From contig MPNW01001621.1 of assembly GCA_011800805.1 (NCBI GenBank), positions 11,657 to 24,434 of the forward strand: DNA of 12,778 nucleotides, given 5' to 3'. The translations under genes were made by a program, and so were the position numbers. The stretch comes from Hirudo medicinalis (taxonomy: Eukaryota; Annelida; Clitellata; Hirudinida; Hirudinidae). Below are positions 1 through 7,912 of the stretch, piece after piece; positions within the stretch are counted from its first letter, which is position 1; each line of letters starts with the position of its first letter. The notes under the pieces were generated by a model. It was not told the DNA's origin, ran no database searches, and saw only the letters and a list, made by a program, of their open reading frames with translations.

Positions 1-114
<114 letters not shown>

Positions 115-1031
115 ATATTAAATATTACCATTGGCTACGATAAAAGTTTTGATTTTGTTGGTAAAGCAACAAAAAAGTTCAGTTTGTCTCGATTTTCGAT
201 ATTTTTATTCGACATGTTGACATTCGTAGTTCATAAAGTTTCAATATTCAAACAAAATTGATGCAATGAACTGCTCAGTAAAGCACACACAAGTCCACTC
301 ACCTCAGCTCAGAATGTCACTCCCATTTACGTATTCCTCCGAACAAAAAAAGTGAACCGAAACTATATTCATTTACGAGCGCATTTTCATTTTCACTTTC
401 ATCGAAAGTAAACAATCAATTTGCGAACAAAATCGAGATGTAATTATTGTCCAATTAGCACGCTGAGTTAGTCGAAAAAGCCGATAAAGTCAAAACATCT
501 TCCAGTTTGCAATGCTAGAACTCTCGGTGTTGTGATCAAAGAATGATGTCGTGATAGAGACATTCCCGAATGTTATGCAAAGTGGGGTATTTATGCCGCT
601 CGAGCAGTGATTGGCTTTCAGTCAGGTGATAAGGCCAAGTGAAGTTTGACACGACTTTGAACGTGCACAGAAAAGTCTGTCTACCTGTGCTACTGCATGT
701 CTGGTTGGATGTGGCTGTAGTTGTATGCCTGAGTGTCAGTCTGGATGTTATCCTGGTTCAGAGTGGACTGGTGACATTTGATATGGTATTGTATCTCATG
801 GTAATAGGTGTAGTGCTTGCTTAAGCATGAATTTAAAGCCATTTAGAGTTCTTCCTTCTCTTTATCCAATCCTTTCTTCCATAAAATCAACTTTAAATAG
901 AAACTCATTTGCATGGATTAAGAGCCAAGAGTCGTTCGATCCGTCCATCCTCCGCCATCTCTATCATTGTTGCCGTTATCATTATCATGATCGTCGTAAT
1001 CATCGTCGTCATCGCCATCAATTTTGCACAG
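115..1031. other. spacer without a recognised gene
   Basis: AT-rich sequence with no convincing coding segment. An open frame at 639-824 gives a hydrophobic, compositionally skewed peptide from a degenerate run of TGTCTGG-like words, with no recognisable family. Near 960-1020 imperfect GTC/ATC triplets begin. The sequence from 1032 (after a TTTTGCACAG acceptor-like site) reads NQELLMHLTYWTHLCSNTNC in one frame before dissolving into the TTA/TTG repeat. It could be a decayed or real short exon, but there is too little to call. Confidence 0.5.
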
Positions 1032-1110
1032 AATCAGGAGTTGTTAATGCATTTAACTTATTGGACGCACCTGTGTTCCAACACTAATTGTTGGGTGTTC
1101 TCGCATGGAG

Positions 1111-1265
1111 ATTATTATTATTATTATTATTGTTATTATTATTGTTGTTGTTGTTATTATTGTATTATTGCTGTTGCCATTGTATTGTTGTTGTTATTAT
1201 TGTATTATTGCTGTTGTTATTATTGTATTATTGTTGTTGTTGTTTTGTTATTGTATTGTTATTAC
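1111..1265. repeat. compound TTA/TTG/CTG microsatellite
   Basis: Built from ATT, GTT and occasional GCT triplets. A higher-order 40-bp period is visible: the same 26-bp word occurs at 1151-1176 and 1191-1216. Open frames through it on both strands (poly-L, poly-I, poly-Y/C, poly-Q) are artefacts of the triplet repeat. Confidence 0.9.
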
Positions 1266-1395
1266 TGCATGTTTTTTCTCTACTACTACTTTCATTATTT
1301 GCTATCGACATCGACGTCGTCGTCGTCATCATGTTCGCCATCATCATAATCATCATGAACAACACTAAGATCACGCGATCCTGATTCGGGGAAAT

Positions 1396-1504
1396 TTGCT
1401 CCTTTTCCGCCACGTCACTGGCCTGCTTTTCAACCTCGCAGCTGCGCTAAGGTCAGCTGATGAGAATGTAGCAGCGCTTGACGCATTCGGAGAGATGCTG
1501 AGAA
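1396..1504 (+). CDS. possible exon, unassigned helical protein
   Basis: This is a low-confidence exon candidate. The frame (open from a TAA near 1366) reads as an amphipathic, non-repetitive segment with words such as HVTGLLFNLAAALRSADENV and AALDAFGEMLRS, unlike the repeats around it and richer in G+C. A strong acceptor-like site with a pyrimidine tract ends at 1441 (CTTTTCAACCTCGCAG), so the exon may begin at 1442 instead. A donor-like GTATGG starts at 1505, which would leave phase 1. The composition recalls armadillo/HEAT-type helices, but that is an impression, not a match. It runs straight into a GAT microsatellite. It does not join in phase to the candidate at 1936-2029, so an exon is missing or the gene is degraded. 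Confidence 0.3.
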
Positions 1505-1670
1505 GTATGGAGAGAGGGGAGATTGATGATGATGATGACGATGACGATGACGATGATGATGAGAAGCATGGAGAGATGATGATGATGATGATAAGAAGTA
1601 TGGAGAGAGTGGAGATGATGATGATGATGATTACGACGACGACGACGATGATGGTGAGAAGCATGGAGAG

Positions 1671-1702
<32 letters not shown>

Positions 1703-1716
1703 GATGATGATGATGA
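1500..1716. repeat. GAT/GAC microsatellite with duplicated ~94-bp unit
   Basis: Runs of GAT, GAC and ATG alternate with a 15-bp word GAGAAGYATGGAGAG (first base varies) at 1500-1514, 1561-1575, 1593-1607 and 1656-1670. The Y alternates T, C, T, C, so copies 1/3 and 2/4 are about 94 bp apart, pointing to tandem duplication of a block of about 94 bp. A pure ATG run with one GTG follows to 1716. Frames through it give poly-D or poly-M and should not be taken as protein. Confidence 0.9.
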
Positions 1717-1841
1717 GATGGAGGAGAAATGTGAAAGAAAGAAGGGAGGGGATAAAATGGAGATATGCCATTGAGAAATGTTTATCGGTTGAATTGTTGG
1801 GTGTTCGCATTTGATTATGTATTATTTATTTCGGTAGTTTT

Positions 1842-1912
1842 GATGATGATGATGATGATGATGACGACGACGACGATGATGATGATGATAATGGTGATGG
1901 TGATGATGATGA
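1842..1912. repeat. ATG/ACG microsatellite
   Basis: Pattern of ATG units, then four ACG, then four to five ATG, then ATAATGGTG. The same order recurs at 2528-2589. It lies just upstream of the candidate exon at 1936-2029. Confidence 0.93.
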
Positions 1913-1935
1913 ATTTATTATCATAATTACGACAG

Positions 1936-2029
1936 GAGGAGGCTGCTGGAGGGGTTCGTCATCGTTACCATCAACATGCTCGAATCGTCAAGTTGTGAGG
2001 TGTTCTGTGAAGACGAAAGACTACCCATT
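1936..2029 (+). CDS. possible exon, unassigned protein
   Basis: This candidate internal exon lies between an acceptor-like AATTACGACAG ending at 1935 and a donor-like GTGAGA starting at 2030. With one leading base, the frame gives 31 codons including [20 protein letters not shown] and FCEDERLPI, mixed in composition and not derived from a repeat. Beyond 2029 the same frame turns into [11 protein letters not shown] translation of the CATC satellite, which supports a real border at the GTGAGA. The other two frames are also open over much of the segment, which weakens the case. No family is recognised. Phase (enters needing two bases, leaves at phase 0) fits neither neighbouring candidate exon directly. 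Confidence 0.33.
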
Positions 2030-2038
2030 GTGAGATTA

Positions 2039-2205
2039 TTCATTCATCCGTCCATCCATCCATCCACCCATCTATTCATTAATCCATCCATCCATCCACC
2101 CATCTATTCATTAATCCATCTATTCATTCATTCATCCATCCACCTATCTACCCATCCATCCATCCATTCATCCATCCATCCATCTATTCATTCATCCACC
2201 AACTT
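2039..2205. repeat. CATC/ATTC tetranucleotide satellite with 32-bp unit
   Basis: CATC and ATTC words in tandem. A 32-bp higher-order unit containing CCACCCATCTATTCATTAAT is present twice, starting near 2064 and 2096. Translation gives repetitive His-Pro-Ser-Ile peptides, an artefact. Confidence 0.93.
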
Positions 2206-2317
2206 CCCATCCGTCCAACTATCCGTTTTGAATTTGCCCCTATTATTGTTTGTCAATAATATTGATGACCGTCATCTTTCTCAGCCATATATATCCGTAT
2301 TCTCCTCAATGTTCACC

Positions 2318-2461
2318 ACCATCATCTTCATCATCATCATCATCATCATCATCATCTCACAACAATAGTAATGACGATGATGATGGTGATGGTGGTGGTG
2401 ATGATGATGGTGATGATGATAACAATGAGCATTATCATGATGATGATCATCATCATCATCT
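2318..2461. repeat. self-complementary CAT/ATG microsatellite block
   Basis: An ATC run (about 2320-2356) is followed by GAT/GGT runs (about 2370-2425) complementary to it, and by an exact 20-bp palindrome centred on GATC at 2437-2456. Both strands can fold, so this is a plausible polymerase-slippage or cruciform site. The poly-S and poly-D frames are artefacts. Confidence 0.88.
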
Positions 2462-2473
2462 GTTCAATTGCAG

Positions 2474-2523
2474 ACTTCATGTTAATGTAAACCCCGGAGA
2501 AGACACGAAGTTTCTAAATAGAA
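2474..2523 (+). CDS. possible small exon, unassigned protein
   Basis: A 50-nt segment is bounded by a good acceptor (GTTCAATTGCAG ending at 2473) and a consensus donor (AGAA|GTGAGT, intron from 2524). Only one frame is open across it, reading LHVNVNPGEDTKFLNR; the other two contain TAA. It would enter needing a two-base carry-over and leave at phase 1, so it cannot follow the 1936-2029 candidate without another exon between. Both splice-like borders sit against microsatellites, as at 1936-2029. The product is not recognised. Confidence 0.33.
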
Positions 2524-2527
2524 GTGA

Positions 2528-2589
2528 GTGATGATGACGATGATGATGATGACGACGACGACGATGATGATGATGATAATGATGGTGAT
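2528..2589. repeat. ATG/ACG microsatellite, second copy of a shared pattern
   Basis: Repeats the order seen at 1842-1912: ATG units, four ACG, four ATG, then ATAATG. It starts directly behind the donor-like site at 2524. Confidence 0.92.
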
Positions 2590-2807
2590 AGTATTGTTTA
2601 TCGTCACTAGCCGTAATAGAATGATATTTATTGTAATTATAAGCAATAGTTTGCTTGGATTGTTATTGTCTTGACTATTAACATATCAATGCGTCACCAT
2701 TGTCATGGACATCGCTATCCTGGACCGAGTTTGGAATCGAACGACGAACCTAAGCGACAACAGACTTTCGCGAACATCGATGTCTTCGTGTGATATTAAA
2801 TTGCGGA

Positions 2808-2844
2808 TGACCTTCGCCCTTCCTCAGCGACTGACCTTTGACCC
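2808..2844 (-). promoter_or_regulatory. two DR1-like nuclear receptor half-site pairs
   Basis: On the minus strand 2844-2832 reads GGGTCAAAGGTCA, one base from the DR1 consensus (two AGGTCA half-sites, one-base spacer). 2820-2808 reads AGGGCGAAGGTCA, a weaker pair. DR1 sites bind RXR/HNF4-type receptors in animals (known). Binding here is inference: there is no identified target gene and matches this short arise by chance. The surrounding 2705-2902 is less AT-rich than its flanks and is open in one plus frame without a recognised product. Confidence 0.25.
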
Positions 2845-2946
2845 CGATGAGATATTTTTTTTTTGCGCTCGCTTTTCCGTCCGTCAAAATCGTAACGGAT
2901 GATTTTCAATGTTTAGTGCAAAATGATTTTATAACATATACTCGTT

Positions 2947-2976
2947 AATAATAATAATAATAATAATAACAATAAC

Positions 2977-3029
<53 letters not shown>

Positions 3030-3040
3030 TAACAATAATT
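2947..3040. repeat. (ATA)n microsatellite
   Basis: An ATA/AAT array broken by paired AACAATAACAAT interruptions near each end, giving it an almost symmetrical structure. Confidence 0.95.
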
Positions 3041-3043
3041 ATA

Positions 3044-3044
3044 N
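3044..3044. other. ambiguous base (N)
   Basis: A single undetermined base lies directly behind the ATA array, consistent with a sequencing or assembly problem at the microsatellite. Array lengths in this region should be treated with caution. Confidence 0.99.
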
Positions 3045-3688
3045 TGTTATATTACAATATTATTATTAATTTATTTGATTATTATAATATTTTGTGTCTG
3101 AAAAAAATATAGTATTGTTTTTTTTTTTGACATTGACTTCCATAAAATTTAGAACAGGCATTTACATTATTTATCGTAATTTACTTTCTAAAAGATTTTT
3201 TTTTTATTAAAATAATAGAATTAATATTGAAAATGAAATTATTTTAAATTTTAATCAATTTAAGAATCGTCAAAACCAGCTGCCATAGCAAAACTTCTCT
3301 TTTAATATTCGAAACTCAAACAGTTCTAAAGTCAAATAATATGTTTTATCAAATATGTTTAACTAAGAATGAATTCACGCAACACCTGTACGACAACAAC
3401 CGACAAAATTCAATCATATCGTGGAACGATCAACAAGACATGTCACCAAAATAGGGATGTGCCGATTTGAGTAGTAAATTGCAGGTAACACGATAAAGTT
3501 GCTAAACTGAAACAACAATGATAACAACAATATCAAAACAATGTCAACATATTAATAGTTCAAAGGTTAAAGTTCAAAAGTCACAATTAGCAACCTGTGT
3601 ATATTAGAAGATCGCTCTGGTTTGACTTCCGAGTTCCCGAGTCATTTGTAACATTTTTATTGCGTAATATTAATTACTGTATAACATT
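3045..3688. other. AT-rich spacer, nothing recognised
   Basis: Homopolymer T and A runs and CAA-rich stretches (around 3510-3545). There is no open frame of useful length and no splice-bounded segment that looks coding. Confidence 0.6.
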
Positions 3689-3737
3689 AATAAATAAATA
3701 AATTTATGGGTTAGGGTTGGAATTAGGGTTAGGGTTT
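3689..3737 (+). repeat. interstitial TTAGGG telomere-like tract
   Basis: A short TAAA run (3689-3705) passes into GGGTTAGGGTTGG, then AATTAGGGTTAGGGTTT (3708-3737). Three exact TTAGGG units and one degenerate unit are visible. TTAGGG is the common animal telomere repeat (known). A short interstitial tract may come from break repair or from a repeat element. Confidence 0.8.
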
Positions 3738-4612
3738 CTTCATAGTCCCCTTCTTTGTACTGTCCAAGAATCCGGATTGACTTTGATTCAACATGCAACA
3801 ATCTCAATTGATTTTGTCTTCTTGGTTAACTTGGCTGTTGTTCCTCAGAACTAAATGAATAAATGCAAACGAGCTGTAAAACATCTATCACTGTGTCTTC
3901 AAATGTCTGTGGATCATCCTTCATCACAACCATTGAGTACATTTTATGTTTGGTCTTTCAATGCATTGCCCAATATTTTTTGTAAACACATTAACAAATA
4001 CAAAATATTTTGCATATTAAATTATGCTTATTAGGTTGTGAACATTAAATTGGTGTCACGTGTTATGCTAAATCAAGACGAGAGAGAGAGAGAGGCAAAT
4101 TTAGAGAGCTGAGAAAATCATCAGCAGCATTTGAATTCCACGAAGTACAACTCCGTAAAGAGTACTTTCCAATCTTCAGATGCGTAACAAATTCTAAATG
4201 GAAATAATTCGATTTGTAACATCATCTCAGATTTGATAGTATTTTTCCGGTTTGCGTTTTTTTAGCCGTCAGTATATTTCACGGTTTAGCGTTTCGTCTG
4301 AAAATATTTTTTTTATGACTTAAAAATTTTTATCATATTTATTTTATTCGATTTTATAAACAACTGTTGAAGTAAAGCAACTTGTAAAATAGCATACGTT
4401 TTTTTTTTATATATTTTGAAGTTTTGATGGTCACTTTCGTGAGGATTTGATTTGGAATTGCTATGTAGTTTTCAAGCTGCTTTAGACTTATAAATAATAT
4501 TTCTACGCATTTGAATGTTTTTTGGTTAAAGATTTTTTCGCAATTTCACCTTTTGTCGACTACTGATTGATTTTCAGTAGCTCCCCCGTACGAAATTCTT
4601 TAAAAATAAATA
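3738..4612. other. AT-rich spacer with a small (GA)n run
   Basis: There is no recognisable gene. It holds a GA dinucleotide run at 4080-4094 and a hairpin at 4560-4580 (CTACTGA, 7-base loop, TCAGTAG) just left of the foldback element. Confidence 0.6.
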
Positions 4613-4805
4613 ATGGAATTTAAATTTTGTTCTCAAATTTTGACATTTTAAATATTTGATTTAAAATCGTAGCTTTTCTTTAAGCCTAAGTGTTTTTTTT
4701 CAGACCATCGGCTTTTGTCACTTAAAGAATCTTAAAGTTACGATTACAAATTAATTTTAAATGTCAAAATTAAATACATTTAAACAACATCAAATTTCAA
4801 AGTAA
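4613..4805. repeat. foldback (long imperfect inverted repeat) element
   Basis: The two halves are imperfect reverse complements. Exact matching blocks in mirrored order are 4636-4648 with 4759-4771 (AATTTTGACATTT), 4665-4671 with 4739-4745 (AATCGTA) and 4676-4684 with 4721-4729 (TTCTTTAAG). Similarity extends outward to about 4613 and 4805, with a spacer of about 30 bases around 4690-4720. This is the architecture of a MITE or foldback element; no target duplication was evident. Three colinear blocks make chance unlikely despite the A/T richness. Confidence 0.6.
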
Positions 4806-6822
4806 TTACTCAAAATGAATACAAATAAATCGCCATTTTGAACAAAGCAGACGAGTCAGAATTTGTTTTGAAGTTGAAGATGGCGTGCGTAGTAGCGAAC
4901 GAGCGGTTGCAGCATAGCATTTAATGAGAATATAAAGTATTCCGTAGAACATAAATTATAAATAAACATAAATAAATATAAATTTTTGAGATTTTGATCA
5001 CTGCGTGCAAGTTTTTCTTAAAAGCGTTGCCGGATTGTTTCTGCAGCTTTGCGTTGTGTCGACTAATGTTATAAGTTTAGTTAACCGTTTTTTTTGCGAA
5101 AAATTAGACAACAGATGATTTCAATATACACTTTTTAAGTTCGAGGTTGTACCAGAATTCACTGCAATTCAATTTAATAAGCGGTTGAAAATTTAATCTT
5201 GGAATAGGTTTTGTATTAGTCTTGACAAAGTTCATATTATTTCTATTGTGTAAGAGGAACACATTGCTAATTGGGACTAATTGCATCGCTGAGGTTACTT
5301 CATGAGATGTGATTTTATTTTAACTTAACGATGTCTGCTTTTAAATTATTATTGCTAGAACAGGCCGGATGAAATGTAATTTGAATTATTATTTTTTAAA
5401 GTGAACTAAATTTAAGGAGCTGAGGTTGATTTATCTTCTGTGTTGAGTCGGCATTAATTGGCGAAAGTTTCAGCTTTAGGAGTATTTTTTTTTATTCAGT
5501 TTGTAAGTTTTTGCATGAACCTTTATCCTACTAAGTGCTTTTTGCAATTTCACACGTGCGCAATTAAACATGTGTTGAATACATTTTCCCGAATTAATTA
5601 CAACGATTCCCCAACAATTTTTGCAAGTTAAACGCGATTTTGTCAATAAATCAGATTCTGAATATGATCATATGATTTATATTCACTTTAGACATAATGC
5701 ATTAGATAATCCTCCCAAGAAAGATTGCATTCATAAAATGTCTGACCTGAAATGCTTAAAAATGTACTTGTTCACCAAACTGACTGTTTTGGTGGAGGCA
5801 TTAATTAATTTTAGGATGACGATTTAAGTGTTTACATCTTTCAAGATGTCTGCCTGCCTTCATCAGCCGAGGGATATTAGAAGTTTGTCGGCATTTGTTT
5901 AGGTTGAAATATCTTAATTTGAACTTCAAGTGATAGACTTTGATATGACTTTATAAAAGCAACGGTGTTTATTTAGAGCATGCAAAGTTTTTTTTTATTT
6001 CCCAAGACAATAATATTTCATTATATTATCTTTAAGTTAAATATTTTTTTTTAGTTTGGTTTAGTGTTTAAAGATTAGTAGTTTTTGAGATGCCTTGAGA
6101 AACTTCCTATTCAATAGAGAAAGTCATCGTTTTGAACGATTAAGTCTGAACTTTCGATATCCATTATGGACGGGTAAAATTGCAGACTGTCCAATTGTTA
6201 CTCATTGGAAAGCCAACTTTCTTTTGTTATTCAATTAGCAACATTAATTTCATTTGCACACTTTTTCTGAGTCAACTGTCTGTGTGTGTTTGTGTGCAGC
6301 CTAGTGCTCATCAATGCACAATTTTGTGAATTATATAGATATGGGCGTCCTTTCTATCTCCTGAACTTCTGAATGACGGTTTTTGGACTAATTTACTCAA
6401 GCATTCACCTGATTGTTAGAAAAAGATTTTATCTCAGTTTCTGTGGAATAGTTGAGGTAAGTTACACTTTGAATCACTTTTCCCAGTTGGGAAAGAGAAA
6501 CTGTTTCTTAACTCTTGTTGATGACTGACAAACGACTTCATAGTGTTTTTGAGAGATTTGTTCTTACAAGTTTCTCCTAAGCATCCCAGGATCACAGATT
6601 GTTAATTCCTTTAAGCGAAGGCAATCCCTGATGCTGATTTAATATCCAAAACGATATTGATTTGGACCGAACGGCGTGGAACATGGCTTGATAAAGCGTT
6701 GCATACTATACTTTCAGAATAGGATAAGTTTTAGGATGTCTAGAATCTTGTTACAGTAACGTTTCTCTTTGCGAACTTCTTAGTTGAGAATTGTAATTCG
6801 GTGAAACTGAGAAATATGCTAA
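4806..6822. other. long AT-rich spacer, no supported gene
   Basis: Read on both strands without finding a recognisable protein. Small open frames (minus 5104-5286, plus 5621-5827) have no family-like motifs. At 4880 an ATG in a good context (AAGATGGCG) opens only 14 codons. The best splice-like signal is GAG|GTAAGT at 6456/6457 after a 28-codon frame from 6373, but no partner exon was found. A GT-rich run lies at 6283-6297 and a perfect 7-bp hairpin (TTTCCCA, TGGGAAA) near 6480. Confidence 0.5.
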
Positions 6823-7076
6823 TAGTGGGGTGGGCACATTTCGGCCTGCGGGCCACATCCGGTCCGTCAAAGCCTTTGGTGCGATCTTTGGACACAATCG
6901 GTGGATGCGATTTCCTATTAGGAGGTGTGGGTTCGATACCCAGAGCCATTTAGTTAACTTGGGTTAATTAGATTTTAGGAGAATGTCGCAAAGCGACACT
7001 CTTCCTGTTAAACATAGCTTATTTGAATATTGGACAAGGCTAAATTGTCTAAAAAAATAAAAAATAAATAAAAAAC
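6823..7076 (+). mobile_element. SINE-like repeat with hAT-like GC-rich head
   Basis: From 6823 a GC-rich start (GGGGTGGGCACATTTCGG, then GGCCTGCGGGCC at 6843-6854) resembles termini common in hAT-family elements. Further on, 6930-6940 reads GGTTCGATACC, 10 of 11 bases of the pol III B-box, followed by CCAGAGCCA like the 3' end of a tRNA. A loose A-box candidate lies at 6877-6891. Next come a strong hairpin at 6977-7006 (core TGTCGC-AAA-GCGACA) and an A-rich tail at 7051-7076. The order pol III promoter, body, A tail is that of a tRNA-derived SINE on the plus strand. Alternatively it is one end of a non-autonomous hAT element. No flanking duplication was found. The minus-strand frame at 6740-6949 is a by-product. 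Confidence 0.5.
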
Positions 7077-7564
7077 AATTGCAAACTCGAGGATCTATTT
7101 AGACTCCTTAGTCTAAATGCAAGTTTAATATTCCGATTGGAGGATCTAGCCGTGCTACAAATTAGTAGATAACTGAACTTTGGTCAAAGAGTAATAATGG
7201 ATGAGCGAAACTTGGTTTGCACAGTTATCGATGTCACTGCTTAATGTCTTTGGAAATAAGCACTATTTACGCTTAAGCGCCTCTGTCTACGCATGGCGCT
7301 ACATAAATGAAGGTGGGAGGTTCTATGGTGGTAATTGAGTTATCGTTGTAGATTTTTTTAAAATAATGTTTTGATTTTTTCTCCATTTCTTATTAGAACT
7401 ATAAAATTTGAAAAATGAATTTTCAGCTTATGATCGTTCGACATACATGCTAACAGTTTTGCTCAGTGTTTGCTTAATACTTATGTATTAGAAGTGATCC
7501 TCTTACCTTAGAGGGAAATTGCCACCTGAATTTCACCTGTGCTGTCTATCCGTAACATTTATGT
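7077..7564. other. spacer, nothing recognised
   Basis: Moderately AT-rich unique-looking sequence without a long open frame, clear splice pair or repeat structure. Confidence 0.55.
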
Positions 7565-7912
7565 TCATAAGCGCCACTGATAATTATAATAAAAAACATA
7601 ATAATAAAAGAATTATTATGTTAAATAAATTTTAGTTAATTAAATTTTATTGATTAAAAATTATTTATTATTATTAAAATAATAAAATATTATAATATAA
7701 TAATAATAATTTTAAAATTATTAATTATTTTCTAATTATTAATAATTACTTATAATTAATTTAATTGTTATTTATTATTATATTAATATTTATTAAATTA
7801 TTAATAAATAATAATTAATAAAAATAATATTTATAATTATTATAATAAAATAATTAATAAAAATAATAAATATAATATTAAAATAATAATAATAATTATT
7901 ATTATAAAAATT
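7565..7912. repeat. near-pure A/T low-complexity block
   Basis: About 350 bases of TAAT, ATTA, AATAA and TTATT words with only scattered G or C. It contains palindromes such as AATAATAATAATTATTATT near 7885-7905. Such blocks unwind easily and can act as matrix-attachment or replication-unwinding DNA in animals, but no function is shown here. Confidence 0.9.

Noticed and set aside
1088..1384. Open frames giving poly-L, poly-I, poly-Y and poly-Q peptides
   Set aside because: They are translations of the TTA/TTG array in several frames on both strands; no non-repetitive core.
1976..2531. Long frames with HPSIHPS, poly-S and poly-D runs
   Set aside because: Most of the length is microsatellite translation. 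Only the first residues of one frame and the last of the other overlap the possible exons listed.
2705..2902. 65-codon frame starting at an ATG
   Set aside because: No recognisable motif, runs through a T homopolymer, and no splice or promoter context; reported only as the island holding the DR1-like sites.
6373..6456. 28-codon ATG frame ending at a consensus GTAAGT donor
   Set aside because: The nearest acceptor would give a 30-base intron, too short for animals, and no other in-phase exon or family match was found.
6740..6949. Minus-strand 69-codon frame
   Set aside because: It is the reverse reading of the SINE/hAT-like repeat, including the B-box.
6870..6950. Functional tRNA gene
   Set aside because: Only the T-arm/B-box is convincing; no full cloverleaf with acceptor and anticodon stems could be drawn.
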